Source: Candidatus Portnoybacteria bacterium CG10_big_fil_rev_8_21_14_0_10_36_7
GTDB taxonomy: Bacteria > Patescibacteriota > Minisyncoccia > Portnoybacterales > PFDW01
DNA length: 5,592 nucleotides
NCBI GenBank assembly: GCA_002793835.1
Contig: PFDW01000024.1
Span: 1 to 5,592 of the forward strand
Reading direction: 5' to 3'
Shown one piece after another: positions 4,577 through 5,592 of this stretch. The notes below the pieces were generated by a model. That model was not told the DNA's origin. It did not search any database and worked only from the letters and a program-made list of their open reading frames with translations. A program made the translations under genes and the position numbers. Position 1 is the first letter of the stretch, and every line of letters begins with the position of its first letter.

Positions 4577-5592
4577 TTACAGGAAATCACGGAATATTTT
4601 CACCCTTTTTTTATGAAGTTTAGAATAAAGCACAAGACCAGATGCAACGACCAAAACAACCCCGGAAGAAACAACCAGAAATTTAGGAGACATTACAAGA
4701 TAATAGAAAGGGATAATTTCTATATTTTTAGCTGTTTCAGTATCCCCGAAAGACAGTATTAGGGTATCCTGAAATTTTTTAAGAGAACTTTTACTCTCAA
4801 GGTCATACGTGAATTGCTTGTTTGAGAACGGCGGCAAAAGAGGTAAATTTATAGGGTTTTCCGATGTTATTTTTAACCGGTTTGCAGTTAGCATCAGGCT
4901 TTCTCCAATCACGGACGTAGACCCGATATTTTTGACCGTAGCTTTTACTTTAGTCGGAATTCCGCTGATAATATTATCCGAAGCCTGAAGTTCTATCTCG
5001 GGCGTAGCCGTAATCTGAGGAAGTTCTTGTGCAAAGGCGACCTCTACATCCTTTTTCTGACTATCTCCTATTTTTTTGAAGGCGCCTGCGGGTACAGGAT
5101 TTGTCGAGGATAACCCCCTTTGTACAAGTGTAATATGGTTGAAATCGAGCTTGTTGAAGTAATCTAATCCGCCGGAAGTTGAGGCCCATGTCGGGTCAAC
5201 TTGAACCCATCCGAATGTGTCATCCCAGTATTCCGGCCAGGCATGAAGAAGATCACCTTGGGCGGCAAATGATAGAGGTCTCAGGCGTGTATTTTGGGTA
5301 TATGCGTATCCGACAACTTCCCTTGCAGGAATGCCCGCACTCCTTGAGAGTGCAATAAAAAGATCAGAAAATTCCATGCAGACTGCTTCTTTGGGAGAAT
5401 TAAATGCCGAAAGCGCGCCAAGCCTTTCAATACTCGCAGAGTTTAATTTATTTTCGTTGTAGACTAAATAAGATGTCACAAAATTATAAATCTGTTTAGG
5501 GGTTTTTAAGTCTTTGGCTTTTTCTTTTATAACTGCAGAATCGGTTTCCCAATATTTGTCGGGAGCCAAATATTTAACCTTTTCTTCATCGC
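4577..5592 (-). CDS. Membrane-anchored transglutaminase-like (TGc) protein, 5' end outside the window
   Basis: The frame is open through the right edge, so 337 C-terminal residues are visible and the true start lies outside. A TTG at 5569 lies inside this open frame and should not be taken as the start. The first half is a transglutaminase-like/cysteine-protease fold. It has C71 in AVCMEFSDLF, followed by ALSRSAGIPAREVVGY, then H116 in HAWPEYW and D132 in QVDPTW, giving the complete Cys-His-Asp triad in family order. Residues about 192-292 are beta-rich, with VKATVKNIGSTSV resembling CARDB/Ig-like surface domains. A single helix (about 304-323) and a basic tail (KLHKKRVKIFRDF) form a C-terminal anchor, placing the enzyme outside the membrane. 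A signal peptide is expected in the missing N-terminus. Members can be proteases, peptide hydrolases or cross-linking enzymes, and the substrate here is unknown. It ends 9 nt before uvrC, suggesting a shared transcript. Confidence 0.88.
   Translation of the reverse strand, partial: DEEKVKYLAPDKYWETDSAVIKEKAKDLKTPKQIYNFVTSYLVYNENKLNSASIERLGALSAFNSPKEAVCMEFSDLFIALSRSAGIPAREVVGYAYTQNTRLRPLSFAAQGDLLHAWPEYWDDTFGWVQVDPTWASTSGGLDYFNKLDFNHITLVQRGLSSTNPVPAGAFKKIGDSQKKDVEVAFAQELPQITATPEIELQASDNIISGIPTKVKATVKNIGSTSVIGESLMLTANRLKITSENPINLPLLPPFSNKQFTYDLESKSSLKKFQDTLILSFGDTETAKNIEIIPFYYLVMSPKFLVVSSGVVLVVASGLVLYSKLHKKRVKIFRDFL

Noticed and set aside
4577..5569. TTG at 5569 as the true start of the transglutaminase-like gene
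   Set aside because: The frame stays open upstream to the window edge with protein-like sequence (DEEKVKY before the TTG), and an exported protein should have a signal peptide, which this start would lack.
189..5592. TGA recoded as glycine or tryptophan, as in some CPR lineages
   Set aside because: No TGA is used as a stop in the six visible stops, but no conserved gene contains an in-frame TGA either, and tryptophans are TGG. The standard code is sufficient.

Overview
The window is a compact, AT-rich bacterial segment with every gene on the minus strand, so transcription runs from the right edge to the left. The gene set, very short spacers, a UvrC lacking its usual C-terminal DNA-binding domain, a divergent YvcK and a membrane-anchored solute-binding protein point to a small-genome bacterium. 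My best guess is a Candidate Phyla Radiation lineage such as Microgenomates. This is inference from gene character and order, since no rRNA or other phylogenetic marker is present. The standard bacterial code fits: the six visible stops are TAA (four) and TAG (two), and no gene needs TGA read as an amino acid.

In transcription order the layout is: (1) an exported transglutaminase-like protein with a C-terminal membrane anchor, 5' end beyond the window (5592-4577); (2) a short UvrC nuclease subunit (4567-3296); (3) a gap holding an 18-bp perfect palindrome (3267-3284); (4) a small four-helix membrane protein of the YvlD / phage holin family 4 type (3233-2832); (5) a 45-bp spacer with a plausible promoter (2796-2824); (6) the YvcK/CofD-like protein (2786-1785); (7) SecG, overlapping yvcK by one base in TAATG (1785-1570); (8) a family 5 solute-binding protein starting 4 nt after the secG stop (1565-189); (9) a 102-bp non-coding gap (87-188); (10) the first 28 codons of a short-chain dehydrogenase/reductase leaving the left edge (86-1).

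Apart from uvrC and the dehydrogenase, the genes concern the cell envelope: a Sec translocon subunit, a sugar-nucleotide-binding regulator of envelope metabolism, an anchored extracytoplasmic binding protein, an integral membrane protein and an anchored surface enzyme. No mobile element, CRISPR array, RNA gene or defence system is visible. The points most worth a second look are the minimal UvrC and its altered cysteine cluster, the orphan TM-anchored binding protein coupled to secG, the palindrome upstream of the holin-like gene, the promoter that would give yvcK an almost leaderless transcript, and the scarcity of correctly spaced Shine-Dalgarno sequences. I see no clear case for a wholly new multi-gene system.
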